Source of the DNA: Synechococcus sp. WH 7805
Lineage (GTDB): Bacteria; Cyanobacteriota; Cyanobacteriia; PCC-6307; Cyanobiaceae
Length of the DNA stretch: 64,000 bases
Direction of reading: 5' to 3'
NCBI RefSeq assembly: GCF_000153285.1
Contig: NZ_CH724168.1
Coordinates: 641,854-705,853 of the forward strand
A program made the position numbers and the translations under genes. Shown one piece after another: positions 29,342-38,681 of the stretch. Below the pieces are notes generated by a model. That model ran no database searches. It was not told where the DNA came from and saw only the letters and a list, made by a program, of their open reading frames with translations. Each line of letters opens with the position of its first letter. Within the stretch, counting starts at the first letter, position 1.

Positions 29342-30292
29342 ATGGGCCATAAAGAGAAGGGGAAGGAAAAGGGTCACGACAAAAAAAAGCACAACGGCGA
29401 CAAGCTGCCTGACACAGTGTTGGAGAGAATGGCTGGTAGCGAGCACGATCTCGACAGTCCGTCAGAGCTGCTGGAGGACCTGCTGGAAGGTCGGAATCAC
29501 AAGATCGAAAGGCTGAATAAAAAGCTGTACGAAGACGAACTGGAGAAACTCCAGACCCAGCTTGTGAAAATGCAGTACTGGATCAAGGACACCGGTTACC
29601 GGATGATCGTGCTGTTCGAAGGTCGGGATGCGGCTGGAAAAGGCGGCACGATTAAACGCCTTACAGAGCCGATGAATCCAAGGGGCTGTCGTGTTGTCGC
29701 TCTTGGAACACCAACCGAACGACAAAAAACACAATGGTATTTCCAGCGCTACGTGGAACATTTCCCCGCAGCCGGTGAAATCGTGGTGTTCGATCGCAGC
29801 TGGTACAACCGTGCCGGAGTGGAACGGGTAATGGGCTTCGCGACGCCGGAGCAAGTCGAACAATTCCTTGATGATGTACCCGAATTCGAACGGATGTTGG
29901 TGCGCAGCGGCATCCTTCTGCTGAAGTACTGGTTCTCTGTCAGCGACACGGAACAGGAAGCCCGTTTCCAATCGCGGATCGACGACCCCACCAGACGCTG
30001 GAAGCTGAGCCCCATGGATCTGGAAGCACGTAATCGTTGGGTGGATTTTTCCCAGGCGAAAGACGCCATGTTCAACCGCACCAACATCCCGGAGGCACCC
30101 TGGTTCACCGTTGAAGCCGACGACAAGCGCAGAGCACGCCTCAACTGTCTGCGACATGTGCTGAGCAAAGTTCCCTGGGAAGACATGACTCCTCCAGCCA
30201 TCGAACTTCCCCCGCGGCCGAAGCAGGGCAACTACACCCGCCCACCCATCAACGAACAGTTCTTCGTGCCGAATGCCTACCCCTACAACTGA
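29342..30292 (+). CDS. ppk2: Polyphosphate kinase 2 (PPK2 family)
   Basis: PPK2 enzymes transfer phosphate between polyphosphate and nucleotides. The 316-residue protein has the Walker A motif EGRDAAGKGGTIKR (residues 93-106), Asp151 in the Walker B segment VVFDRSWYNRAGVERVMGF, and a lid region with RIDDPTRRWKLSPMD. A lysine-rich N-terminal tail (residues 1-20) precedes the domain. It may favour nucleotide synthesis from polyphosphate, but subclass and specificity cannot be decided by eye. Polyphosphate is a phosphorus store in marine cyanobacteria. Confidence 0.93.
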   Translation: MGHKEKGKEKGHDKKKHNGDKLPDTVLERMAGSEHDLDSPSELLEDLLEGRNHKIERLNKKLYEDELEKLQTQLVKMQYWIKDTGYRMIVLFEGRDAAGKGGTIKRLTEPMNPRGCRVVALGTPTERQKTQWYFQRYVEHFPAAGEIVVFDRSWYNRAGVERVMGFATPEQVEQFLDDVPEFERMLVRSGILLLKYWFSVSDTEQEARFQSRIDDPTRRWKLSPMDLEARNRWVDFSQAKDAMFNRTNIPEAPWFTVEADDKRRARLNCLRHVLSKVPWEDMTPPAIELPPRPKQGNYTRPPINEQFFVPNAYPYN

Positions 30293-30312
30293 AAGAACAG
30301 CGGAGTTAATGC

Positions 30313-30558
30313 ATGCCGTATGAAATCCCCGCACAAGAACAAACGCGCAAATGGTTCCGTAGCCATCTGCTCGGTCGGGAGGTGGAATTGCAGGATCTCT
30401 ACGAACTGCCGCAAGAAGAACTTGACCTCTTGATGGCAGAAACGGCTGAAATACGCTCGGATCCTGAAAACCGAGTTCGCAGCCACGGTCGCTGGTGCAC
30501 TGCAGGCTATGTACTAGAACTCGCCCGGATCATTGATGCGCGACGGTTGAATGATTAA
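30313..30558 (+). CDS. Small hypothetical protein downstream of ppk2
   Basis: The 81-residue acidic soluble protein starts 20 bp after ppk2 and is probably co-transcribed. It contains the phrases LQDLYELPQEELDLLMAE and SHGRWCTAGYVLELARI. I do not recognise a family. Confidence 0.6.
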   Translation: MPYEIPAQEQTRKWFRSHLLGREVELQDLYELPQEELDLLMAETAEIRSDPENRVRSHGRWCTAGYVLELARIIDARRLND

Positions 30559-30593
30559 AACGCCAGAACTTCCAGAGCTCGGCAATGCTGGCT

Positions 30594-30842
30594 ATGAAAA
30601 GGCACAGCTGCATCACTCCAATGCCAAACATGATTCAGATTTTCGCAGCATTGATCCTCACTAGCGGCGCCATGGCAGCTCATGCGGGATCAGTGACCAT
30701 GGGTGGGGTCAGCGAGGAGCTTGCAACCAATCGAGCACTAGCCAAAGTACCTCAGGGAAAATCCGTAACGGATACAACCTGTGAAGTAATTGGAACAGCA
30801 GGACATTCGAAGACCTACCGATGCACGGTCACATGGGACTAA
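30594..30842 (+). CDS. Small exported protein, unknown
   Basis: The protein has a signal-peptide-like N-terminus (MIQIFAALILTSGAMAAHA) followed by about 50 residues with two cysteines (TTCEVIG, YRCTVTW) that could form a disulfide after export. Starts at 30585, 30594, 30621 and 30630 are all possible; 30594 supplies a basic n-region. No family assigned. Confidence 0.6.
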   Translation: MKRHSCITPMPNMIQIFAALILTSGAMAAHAGSVTMGGVSEELATNRALAKVPQGKSVTDTTCEVIGTAGHSKTYRCTVTWD

Positions 30843-31037
30843 ATAAAAAGATCCGAGCTCTGATGGATGCTTCCTGTCAGGTTCAACCCCGGAGCTGCGC
30901 AAACCAGAATCCTGCAAGCTGCCAGCTGGACCAGAGAAAAATACCCAAGAACAGCCAGTTCACCCAAGCAGGACGATTTTTGTTCTCAAACATCGAAGCT
31001 CGGATCTGGAATTCCATTCTGATGGAGAACCAGCCGT

Positions 31038-31262
31038 TCAGACAGGGGAGTGAATGGGTTGTTTGCGCTTGAGATCGTGCATCCCCTCGAGCTGCTGATG
31101 AACGGCCTTGAGTTGTCGTTGAATGTGATCGCTATTGGGAAGAGCACTGAGGGATGTCAACGCAAGCTCGAGATGGTGCTTGGCGTCAATTAACAAACGG
31201 CAATCCGTGCTTCCTGGTTCGTAACTCATCACGTTGATGACTCTCATATTATTCAGATCCAC
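31038..31262 (-). CDS. Small hypothetical protein
   Basis: The 74-residue frame is predicted mainly helical (LLIDAKHHLELALTSLSALP, then HIQRQLKAVHQQLEGMHDL). Met12 at 31229 (MSYEPGSTDCRL) is an equally good start. No recognised family; supported only by composition and lack of competing frames. Confidence 0.45.
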   Translation of the reverse strand: MDLNNMRVINVMSYEPGSTDCRLLIDAKHHLELALTSLSALPNSDHIQRQLKAVHQQLEGMHDLKRKQPIHSPV

Positions 31263-31305
31263 CTAGACAGAATCGGCTGTGTCAACCACAACGGTTTTGG
31301 ATCGT

Positions 31306-31851
31306 TCAGGGAGCAAGGCGTCCACCAGACGCCTCAATCAGATTCCACGGGCGTTTGATACCTCCTGGAACGCTCCAGATCCCGAGCTGAGCTGTTTTGG
31401 CAGTGCTCTCAAAACGGTCATAGTCGAGGTCATTGCACTGACCCAAATAACCGTCGTAGGCGAACACTGCACCTTGTCGCAGCAGTGGAGCAGCCACATC
31501 AGCCCCATTGTTGATCAATCGCGCCACAACCCTGCCGTAGACATCCCTGGCCCTTAATTCGAGAGCGACGATGCTTCCGGGCTGGAGTGAGCGACGAAGC
31601 TGGGCCGTGGCACGCTCCGCCCAGGGCTTCTGCTCAGCAAGCGGCGCCTGAATGCAGGCCAGTCGGACAGCCCGCCCTTCACCCTGAAGATCCACAAGAA
31701 CTTCTTGCCCATTATTCACGGTCAGAACCGTGACCTCCCGACGCGGATGAGGGTCAGCAACGGCAGTCGTTGTTAGGAGCGAGGGCCAGAGCATCACCGC
31801 GCCAGCAAAGCTGATCGGTCTTGGGAAGAGTTTTGGTTGCAGTCTTCTCAT
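31306..31851 (-). CDS. Exported SNase-like (thermonuclease-fold) protein
   Basis: The 181-residue protein has a signal-like segment (about residues 12-32) and a staphylococcal-nuclease-like domain: VRLACIQAP (Arg63), PWAERA, and DVYGRVVARL (Arg107). The canonical metal-binding Asp and catalytic Glu of the usual D-x-P-E stretch are replaced here (Gln68 and Leu71), so nuclease activity is doubtful. Its start codon overlaps the stop of the gene at 31851-32528, implying translational coupling. Confidence 0.8.
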   Translation of the reverse strand: MRRLQPKLFPRPISFAGAVMLWPSLLTTTAVADPHPRREVTVLTVNNGQEVLVDLQGEGRAVRLACIQAPLAEQKPWAERATAQLRRSLQPGSIVALELRARDVYGRVVARLINNGADVAAPLLRQGAVFAYDGYLGQCNDLDYDRFESTAKTAQLGIWSVPGGIKRPWNLIEASGGRLAP

Positions 31852-32528
31852 CAGCCCGCTACCGCCTCTACATCGATGAAGTCACCAGATTCCATGGCCT
31901 GCGCCGTGAGATACCGGAGCGTTCGATGACGAATCAATTGAACCTCAACAGCATTCCAGGTGCCACCAATCACGCACCCCACCAGGGGAACCGTCTTGGT
32001 GATCAAGGCACGTTGGCTCACTCTGCGTCCGAACACCCTGGTCATCACACCATTGATCAGCGCGAGGCTGCGCTTGTTGATCAGTTTCAACACCATCTCG
32101 CGAGTCGCTGTGTGAGCAGCCTTCAACCCCAGCTCCACTCCTACCTGACTGATCACACTGGACCCGAAGACCGGGAACAGCAGCTCGTGGCGGGCGTTCT
32201 CACTCTCCAGAAAACCTGGGATTAAGAGCTCGGCAGCGCATGCAGCTGCGAACAGCTGGGTCCGGGTCGTGACTGACAGATCAGCCAGCGCACCAGCAAC
32301 ACTCAGAACGGGATTAGCGGCGAGTCCCGAAGCGGCACCTGCTGTGATCACGCGCAATCGTGCGTCGCCAAAGGCACGTTCAGCGAGTTCGTACGTTGTG
32401 GCATCCGGATAACGGCGGCGCAGACGATCAACTTCGAAACGAACCTTCTTGGCATCAAAACTGATGACCCAGTCGAGCAAGTCGGCAACGGAGTTCAGCG
32501 GCAACGCACAATCCCGCACATCATTCAC
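31851..32528 (-). CDS. Hypothetical protein, possible EcsC-like
   Basis: The 225-residue protein has a moderately hydrophobic Ala/Leu-rich centre (AGAASGLAANPVLSVAGALA) and a basic C-terminal third. It is loosely reminiscent of EcsC-type proteins, but I cannot assign it. It is first in a two-gene overlap with the SNase-like gene. Confidence 0.65.
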   Translation of the reverse strand: MNDVRDCALPLNSVADLLDWVISFDAKKVRFEVDRLRRRYPDATTYELAERAFGDARLRVITAGAASGLAANPVLSVAGALADLSVTTRTQLFAAACAAELLIPGFLESENARHELLFPVFGSSVISQVGVELGLKAAHTATREMVLKLINKRSLALINGVMTRVFGRRVSQRALITKTVPLVGCVIGGTWNAVEVQLIRHRTLRYLTAQAMESGDFIDVEAVAG

Positions 32529-32555
32529 CCTATCGGGATTAGCAAGAGTGAAGCC

Positions 32556-34727
32556 TTAGCGAACAAAGAGCATCTCCCGGTAAGAGGGCAAGGGCCAGCG
32601 ATCATCATCCACGAGTTCCTCCAAGCCATCCACAGCCTCACGCAACTGCTGCAGACGGGGAAGGATCACACCCGCGCAGTGGTTCATGGCTGCGGCGGTG
32701 TCTCCGCTATGTAATTGATGCAAGTCCCCTTCCAGAGCCGTTGCATGGTCGTCCATACGCCCGTGCAGCAAAGCGATCTGGTGAAGAACACGGGTTTCAG
32801 GCTGAAGTCCGAGAGCCTGTTGCTGCTGAAGGCTGCGTGCCAAACCGCTCAGATGCTTCTGAACAGCAGGACTGATCTGCGTACGCACCATGGAGAGAGC
32901 CACCTTGGCCTCCACTTCGATCGCGAGGGAATACTGCTCTCCATACACCTCATAACGGCTTTCCATCTCCACAGGTGAAATCACCCCATGCCGCTGGAAC
33001 AGGCTTCTCACCTCCTCCCGGCGCAGCACCGGCAGTGCTTCAGCGGTATTGCGGAGATTTTCCAGGCCACGATCATCGGTCGCTTCCCGATGCCACGCGT
33101 CGGAATAGCCATCACCGCCGAACACAACGGCACCATGCAACTCCATGATCTGCCGGAGCACTGACGCCGCCGACTGTTCGAGACTCTGGCCAGAGCCCAT
33201 TTCAGCGTCGAGGCGATCGCTGATCCATTCCAGAGAATCAGCCAACACAGTATTCATGGCCACAAGAGGGCCAGCAACAGACTGGCCGGAGCCAACCGCT
33301 CGGAACTCAAATCGGTTTCCGGTGAAGGCAAAGGGGGATGTGCGGTTGCGATCTCCGGCATCTTTGGGGAATTCAGGAAGAGAATCCACACCGAGACACA
33401 TGACTCCGCCACTGGAGCTTCCTGTGACCTCGCCCTGTTGAATCTGCTGAAAGACCTTCTCCAGCTGCTGTCCGAGATAAACGGAAATAATCGCCGGAGG
33501 GGCTTCATTTGCGCCAAGGCGATGGTCATTGCCTGCCGTGGCCACAACAGCACGCAACAAAGGGCCATTGCAGTGCACACCACGGATGACCGCGGCGCAG
33601 AACAACAGGAATTGAAGGTTGTCGTGGGGAGTATGTCCGGGATCCAGAAGGTTGCCCTGGGTGCTGTTGCCAACCGACCAGTTCACATGCTTCCCAGACC
33701 CGTTGATCCCAGCAAAGGGCTTCTCATGAAGCAGGCAGGTGAAGCCATGACGCTTAGCGGTGCTGCGCAGCGTCGACATGATCAGTTGCTGATGATCCGT
33801 CGCGACATTGGCGGCTTCATAAACCGGCGCGATCTCGAACTGACCGGGCGCAACTTCGTTGTGTCGAGTTTTGGCTGGAATTCCCAGTCTGTAAAGCTGA
33901 TTTTCAACGTCCTGCATGAACACCTGCACCCGTTCCGGAATCGCACCGAAATAGTGATCATCGAATTGCTGCCCCTTGGGTGATGCCGCGCCGAACAGCG
34001 TGCGACCCGCGAGAAGGAGGTCGGGCCTGAGGGTGGCGAACTGAGTATCCACCAGGAAATATTCCTGCTCGGCGCCACAGGAGCTGTTGACAGGGGCCAC
34101 ATCCACATTGCCAAGGATGCGAAGCAGCCTCTGCGCCTGCCGGTTCATGGCGGCATTCGAGCGGAGCAGCGGTGTCTTTTTGTCGAGGGCCTCACCTGTC
34201 CAGCTCACAAACACTGTGGGAATGCAGAGCGTCACCCCATTGGGAGTGCGCATTAGGTAGGCCGGACTGGTGATGTCCCAGGCCGTGTACCCCCGGGCCT
34301 CAAAGGTGGAACGGATACCTCCATTGGGGAAGGAGCTGCCATCAGGTTCACCCTGCACGAGGAGCTTGCCTGAGAACTCATGGATCGCCTGACCATCACC
34401 TTGCGGGCTGATGAAACCGTCGTGCTTCTCCGCAGTGGAGTTGGTGAGGGGATAAAAGACGTGGGCGTAGTAATGCGCGCCCTTGGACACAGCCCAGTCC
34501 TTCATCGATTGAGCGACGACATCCGCCACATCGAGATCGAGACGCCCGCCATCACGGATCACTCGACGAACAGCCTTATAAGACTCCTTTGGGAGAGCAC
34601 TCTTCATCCTTGCGAGCGTGAACACATCGCTGGCCCAAATGTCTTCAAGGGGTTGTGCAGGGGCACAATCCACAGGAGTGCGCTGCTGGATGGCCTGAAG
34701 AGCAGCCAGACGGGCGGGATGGGGCAT
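32556..34727 (-). CDS. glnN: Glutamine synthetase type III
   Basis: GSIII makes glutamine from glutamate, ammonium and ATP. The 723-residue length fits GSIII (about 720), far above type I (about 470). Recognisable features include [19 protein letters not shown] near the N-terminus, [23 protein letters not shown], and the ATP-loop region [18 protein letters not shown]. The start at 34727 ([11 protein letters not shown]) is preferred over the longer frame from 34886, whose extra 53 residues run into arsJ and have no family character. It lies 46 bp downstream of arsJ on the same strand. No clear NtcA box was found in that gap. Confidence 0.95.
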   Translation of the reverse strand: MPHPARLAALQAIQQRTPVDCAPAQPLEDIWASDVFTLARMKSALPKESYKAVRRVIRDGGRLDLDVADVVAQSMKDWAVSKGAHYYAHVFYPLTNSTAEKHDGFISPQGDGQAIHEFSGKLLVQGEPDGSSFPNGGIRSTFEARGYTAWDITSPAYLMRTPNGVTLCIPTVFVSWTGEALDKKTPLLRSNAAMNRQAQRLLRILGNVDVAPVNSSCGAEQEYFLVDTQFATLRPDLLLAGRTLFGAASPKGQQFDDHYFGAIPERVQVFMQDVENQLYRLGIPAKTRHNEVAPGQFEIAPVYEAANVATDHQQLIMSTLRSTAKRHGFTCLLHEKPFAGINGSGKHVNWSVGNSTQGNLLDPGHTPHDNLQFLLFCAAVIRGVHCNGPLLRAVVATAGNDHRLGANEAPPAIISVYLGQQLEKVFQQIQQGEVTGSSSGGVMCLGVDSLPEFPKDAGDRNRTSPFAFTGNRFEFRAVGSGQSVAGPLVAMNTVLADSLEWISDRLDAEMGSGQSLEQSAASVLRQIMELHGAVVFGGDGYSDAWHREATDDRGLENLRNTAEALPVLRREEVRSLFQRHGVISPVEMESRYEVYGEQYSLAIEVEAKVALSMVRTQISPAVQKHLSGLARSLQQQQALGLQPETRVLHQIALLHGRMDDHATALEGDLHQLHSGDTAAAMNHCAGVILPRLQQLREAVDGLEELVDDDRWPLPSYREMLFVR

Positions 34728-34773
34728 GGTGAGGAACCCGCAGAACAGCGGGATGGGGCTCGTTAATCCGACG

Positions 34774-36027
34774 CTAAGCCGCCGACCTCCGAACAGCAGG
34801 AAGCCGCAGACTGGTGAACCACGAGAGGAAGACAAGGAGAGATGAAGTCCAGAGGCAGGCCTGCATCCCTGAGGAGGGAGTTCCACCGATCAGAAACACG
34901 GCACCGGAAAGCAAGGTTCCAACCAGACGGCCTGCCGCATTCGCCATGTAATAGAAGCCCACATTGAGGCTCACGTTCTCCTCATCGGTGTAAGCCAGCA
35001 CCATGTACGAGTGAATCGAGGAGTTCATCGCGAAGACGACTCCAAAAGCCGCCAAACCGCCCACGATCGCGACCGCCACATCAACCTCACGAAGAAGGGC
35101 GATGGCAATGAGCGCGGGAATTGCGGTGAGAACCGCACTCCAAAACTGCACAGCAGACGCCCCGGGACTTTCACGCTGTCCCCAGAGGCGACGCAGCCCG
35201 GGGGCTGTGCCCTGCACGATCCCGTAACCAATCACCCAGAGGCCGAGGAAGCCGCCGATTTCCCAGAACCCCCAGCCAAGGGAGGCTTCCAGAAACACCG
35301 GAAGTGCCACCACAAACCACACATCGCGGGCACCGAACAAAAAGAAACGAGCGGCCGAAAGCACATTGATGCCTTGGCTCTTCGAAAACAGAGACGAAAA
35401 CGCAGGCTTGGCCTTCATTTTTCCGATCTCGCCCGGCAACACCAGAGTGACGAGAAAAGCCAGTGCCAGACCTGCAGCCATCCAGGCCACGGCAGCATTG
35501 AAACTCAATGCTGTGAGCAGAACTCCGCCAAGGAAAAAACCAACCCCCTTGAGAGCATTTTTGGAACCGGTGAGGATCGCCACCCACTTAAATAATTGCT
35601 TCTCACCTTTTTGAGCATCATCTGGGGTTTCGGGAACCACCGTTTTAATGGCGCTCTTGGCGCTCATCTTGTTGAGATCCTTGGCAATCCCACTGATCGC
35701 CTGAGCAACCATTACGTACACCACGCTCAGGAGCTTTGGCCAGGATTCCGCGACGGGAACCAGCATCAACAACGCAAAGATCTGCAGAAGCGTCCCGACC
35801 CAAAGGGTGAGACGTAATCCATAACGAGCTCCGATCCAGCCTCCATAGAGATTGGTGAGAACCCCGAAGAATTCATAAAAGAGAAATAGAAAGGCGATCT
35901 CGAGGGTGGAGTATCCGAGCTCGTGAAAATGGAACACAACCAACATGCGCAAGGCGCCGTCAGTGAGGGTGAACGCCCAATAATTGGCCGTCACAATTCC
36001 GTACTGCTGCAGAGCGGAGAGCTTCAT
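34774..36027 (-). CDS. arsJ: ArsJ organoarsenical efflux MFS transporter
   Basis: The 417-residue, roughly 12-helix MFS protein has the ArsJ N-terminus ([34 protein letters not shown]). ArsJ exports 1-arseno-3-phosphoglycerate, produced when a dedicated GAPDH uses arsenate in place of phosphate. The adjoining upstream gene is such a GAPDH and the two overlap by ATGA, so they are translationally coupled. Together they give arsenate resistance without reduction to arsenite. Confidence 0.93.
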   Translation of the reverse strand: MKLSALQQYGIVTANYWAFTLTDGALRMLVVFHFHELGYSTLEIAFLFLFYEFFGVLTNLYGGWIGARYGLRLTLWVGTLLQIFALLMLVPVAESWPKLLSVVYVMVAQAISGIAKDLNKMSAKSAIKTVVPETPDDAQKGEKQLFKWVAILTGSKNALKGVGFFLGGVLLTALSFNAAVAWMAAGLALAFLVTLVLPGEIGKMKAKPAFSSLFSKSQGINVLSAARFFLFGARDVWFVVALPVFLEASLGWGFWEIGGFLGLWVIGYGIVQGTAPGLRRLWGQRESPGASAVQFWSAVLTAIPALIAIALLREVDVAVAIVGGLAAFGVVFAMNSSIHSYMVLAYTDEENVSLNVGFYYMANAAGRLVGTLLSGAVFLIGGTPSSGMQACLWTSSLLVFLSWFTSLRLPAVRRSAA

Positions 36028-37046
36028 GCCTCACTCTCCACAACATGGCAAGTGAGATCAGCCATTCTCGAGCTGTAACCCCATTCGTTGTCATACCAAG
36101 CGAACACTTTCAACTGAGTGCCATCAACAACCATCGTGGACAGCGCATCAATGATCGAACTGCGATTGTCGTTGGTGTAATCACAAGACACCAAAGGGCG
36201 CTCCTCGTAACCCAGGATCCCCTTGAGTTGACCTTCCGCAGCAGCCTTGAACGCTGCATTCACCTCTTCAACCGTGACGCTGTGCTTGAGCTCGAACACG
36301 GCATCGGTGAGGGAACCATTGAGCAGCGGTACACGGACCGCATGACCATTGAGCTTGCCCTTGAGCTCAGGGAAGATCATCGCGATCGCCTTGGCCGATC
36401 CGGTCGTGGTGGGGATCAGTGAGGTGAGGCCAGAGCGGGCCCGTCGCAGATCACTCTTGAAGGCATCGATCGGCACCTGGGTGTTGGTGATGTCGTGAAT
36501 GGTGGTGATCATTCCGTGCTCAATGCCGAAGCTCTCATGCACCACCTTCACCACAGGCGCCAGGCAGTTGGTGGTGCAGGAGGCCGCGGTCACCAACCGG
36601 TTCCGATCGGGCTCGTAAAGGTGATGGTTGATGCCGTAAACAATGTTGAGAGCTTCCGCACCGGCAACGACACCCTTCACAGGGCAAGCCACAACAACAC
36701 GTTTCAGCCCTACCCGCTCGAAATAGGGGTTGAGGGTCTCTGGCGTTTTGATCTTGCCGCTGGCCTCCAGCACCATCTCCACCCCGCGCTCAGACCAAGG
36801 CACAGCGGTGGGATCTTTCTCACTCGACCATGTCAGAAGGGCCCCCTCCACGGTGAATCCCTCAGCGCTACTGCTGATCGCGCGATCCCAGCGGCCATGG
36901 ACCGAGTCAAACTCCAGAAGATGAGCGGCGGTTGCGGCATCACCGGCGGGGTCATTGACGTGAACCAGTTCGATGCCGGGTCGCCCCCACAGCGCTCTGA
37001 ACACAAGGCGACCGATGCGCCCGAAGCCATTGATGCCGATCCGCAT
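36024..37046 (-). CDS. gap: ArsJ-associated glyceraldehyde-3-phosphate dehydrogenase
   Basis: The 340-residue GAPDH has the NAD-binding start [18 protein letters not shown] and the catalytic motif SCTTNCLAP (Cys157). Housekeeping GAPDH is a glycolytic and Calvin-cycle enzyme; this copy, coupled by a 4-base overlap to arsJ and preceded by two ArsR-type boxes, is best read as the enzyme that forms 1-arseno-3-phosphoglycerate from glyceraldehyde-3-phosphate and arsenate. That assignment depends on context, since the fold alone does not separate it from other GAPDHs. Confidence 0.92.
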   Translation of the reverse strand: MRIGINGFGRIGRLVFRALWGRPGIELVHVNDPAGDAATAAHLLEFDSVHGRWDRAISSSAEGFTVEGALLTWSSEKDPTAVPWSERGVEMVLEASGKIKTPETLNPYFERVGLKRVVVACPVKGVVAGAEALNIVYGINHHLYEPDRNRLVTAASCTTNCLAPVVKVVHESFGIEHGMITTIHDITNTQVPIDAFKSDLRRARSGLTSLIPTTTGSAKAIAMIFPELKGKLNGHAVRVPLLNGSLTDAVFELKHSVTVEEVNAAFKAAAEGQLKGILGYEERPLVSCDYTNDNRSSIIDALSTMVVDGTQLKVFAWYDNEWGYSSRMADLTCHVVESEA

Positions 37047-37075
37047 GAGATCAAAGGGCTCGATCGCCCGAAAAG

Positions 37076-37109
37076 ATCAAACTATCTTGATTGATCAACA
37101 TTGATTGAT
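37076..37109. promoter_or_regulatory. Two tandem ArsR-type operators upstream of GAPDH-arsJ
   Basis: Two exact ATCAA-N6-TTGAT palindromes occur at 37076-37091 and 37094-37109, spaced 18 bp start to start. They lie 30-63 bp upstream of the GAPDH start (minus strand). This matches the double ATCAA-N6-TTGAT element I recall being reported for ArsR of Synechocystis at arsBHC. They should let ArsR repress the GAPDH-arsJ unit until arsenite appears, and might also affect the divergent mscS side. Confidence 0.8.
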
Positions 37110-37246
37110 GCAACCACCTGGTTCCCAGGACGAACCCGATGGGCAGCCTCATGGGTCGCGCTCGACGGACAAGAACGCTTGAACACAATGAGCTTGCAGG
37201 CAACGCCGATGCCTAGCAAAATTTTCAGAAGTGAATTGAATCGCCA

Positions 37247-38272
37247 ATGAACGTGAGTCATCTCCTCTGGACTGTTCTGGGCGGCGCAGCAATCACCTTG
37301 GTGCTGTCCTACCTATTGCGACGAGTTTTACCTCAACTCACTCGCAAAACAAAAGGCGATTTTGACGATTTAGCGATCAGCGCACTCGCGGATGCCGTCA
37401 TCCCCATCGGCATCATCATCATCCTGGTTCTCACCGAGCAGGATCTTGGCCTAGCCAGCAACTTAAAGGTGGCCTATGGCGTCGGCCTGCGGACCGTCGT
37501 CACAATCGTGATGGTCCGCTACGCGAATCGAGTCGCCTCCCGATTCCTCACCATTGCCGCGAGGCGCTCTGGAGGGGAAGAGCTGCAACAGCTGCTCACA
37601 AGCCTTCTGCCTTTGCTTAGAGCTTTGGTGTGGATCGTCGGAATCTTGGCCCTCCTCCAAAGCCTGGGCGTGAAAATGACCGTGATCTGGGGTCTGCTCA
37701 GCGCCGGCGGCATTGGCATCGGCCTCGCCCTGAAAGAACCCGCCCAAGAACTTTTTGCTTACCTCATGATTCTTCTGGACAAGCCCTTCACTCTGGGGCA
37801 AACAATCCAGTCAGGATCGATGACGGCAACGGTGGAAAAGATTGGAGTTCGATCCACTCATTTACGAAGCCTGCGTGGTGAGCTTGTGGTGATGAACAAC
37901 TCCACTCTCACGGAAAACACAATTCAGAATTTTGCTGAAATGAATCAGCGACGAATGATTTACTCCATTGGCGTCACATACGACACGACCGTGGAACAGA
38001 TGAAAGCGATTCCGGCGATGATTGAAGCCATTATCGCCCAGCAGGAACACAGCACCTTCTCCCGTTGTCATTTCACTGAATTCGGAGACTCCAGCCTGAA
38101 TTTCGAGCTTGCTTACTACATCGATACACGCGATTACACCGTCGCCCTCAATGATCAGCAGGCGATCAATCTCAAAATCATGCAATCCTTTGAAGATATG
38201 GGCATCGAATTCGCATTCCCGAGCCAAACCGTTTACCTGGAAAGCGATTCAGGGCTGAACAAGGAATCCTGA
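37247..38272 (+). CDS. mscS: Small-conductance mechanosensitive channel (MscS family)
   Basis: The 341-residue protein has about four hydrophobic N-terminal segments and the MscS pore region (VIWGLLSAGGIGIGLALKEP), followed by the beta domain (GQTIQSG, VEKIGVRSTHLRSLRGELVV). MscS channels release solutes under hypo-osmotic stress. It sits between the divergent GAPDH-arsJ unit and arsR, 71 bp before arsR, so co-regulation with the ars genes is possible but unproven. Confidence 0.93.
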   Translation: MNVSHLLWTVLGGAAITLVLSYLLRRVLPQLTRKTKGDFDDLAISALADAVIPIGIIIILVLTEQDLGLASNLKVAYGVGLRTVVTIVMVRYANRVASRFLTIAARRSGGEELQQLLTSLLPLLRALVWIVGILALLQSLGVKMTVIWGLLSAGGIGIGLALKEPAQELFAYLMILLDKPFTLGQTIQSGSMTATVEKIGVRSTHLRSLRGELVVMNNSTLTENTIQNFAEMNQRRMIYSIGVTYDTTVEQMKAIPAMIEAIIAQQEHSTFSRCHFTEFGDSSLNFELAYYIDTRDYTVALNDQQAINLKIMQSFEDMGIEFAFPSQTVYLESDSGLNKES

Positions 38273-38343
38273 ACAAGTTGCAGACCTGCAGACAATCCCT
38301 CGAAACTGGCCCACTTACGCTGGCATGAATGCCGACGTAGTCC

Positions 38344-38676
38344 ATGACGTCCTCCGTGGACAAAGTGCTCAATTTGGATAGCGACCAAGCTCAGAGCCTG
38401 CTCAAAGCACTCTCAGACCCCCTGCGACTCCGCATACTCGATCAGCTGTCCACCGGCGAGCGCTGCGTGTGTGACCTAACAGAGGCTCTGACCTTGTCCC
38501 AGTCACGCCTTTCATTTCACCTCAAAGTCATGAAGGAAGCAGGTCTGCTAGGGGATCGTCAAAGCGGACGCTGGGTGTACTACCGCATTCGAACTGAAGC
38601 CCTGAACGCGCTGCAGGGATGGCTTCACGAGCTCACTCGCTCCTGCGAAACACCGGCCAACAGCTGCAGCGACTAA
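38344..38676 (+). CDS. arsR: ArsR-family metalloregulator
   Basis: The 110-residue winged-helix repressor has an ArsR signature (ALSDPLRLRILDQL), the metal-sensing motif ERCVCDLTE (Cys41, Cys43) and a recognition helix LSQSRLSFHLKVMKEAGLL. Two further cysteines near the C-terminus (101, 108) might join an As(III) site. It is the obvious candidate to bind the two operators at 37076-37109. The downstream DUF938 gene starts 5 bp later. Confidence 0.93.
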   Translation: MTSSVDKVLNLDSDQAQSLLKALSDPLRLRILDQLSTGERCVCDLTEALTLSQSRLSFHLKVMKEAGLLGDRQSGRWVYYRIRTEALNALQGWLHELTRSCETPANSCSD

Positions 38677-38681
38677 TCCTG

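Noticed and set aside
29462-30334. 290-residue frame antisense to ppk2
   Set aside because: PPK2 motifs are intact on the plus strand and the antisense product has no family character.
34728-34886. N-terminal extension of glnN to 34886
   Set aside because: The added 53 residues run into arsJ and are unlike GSIII, which begins naturally at MPHPARL.
35011-35595. 194-residue frame antisense to arsJ
   Set aside because: Shadow of a well-supported membrane transporter gene; very hydrophilic with no domain.
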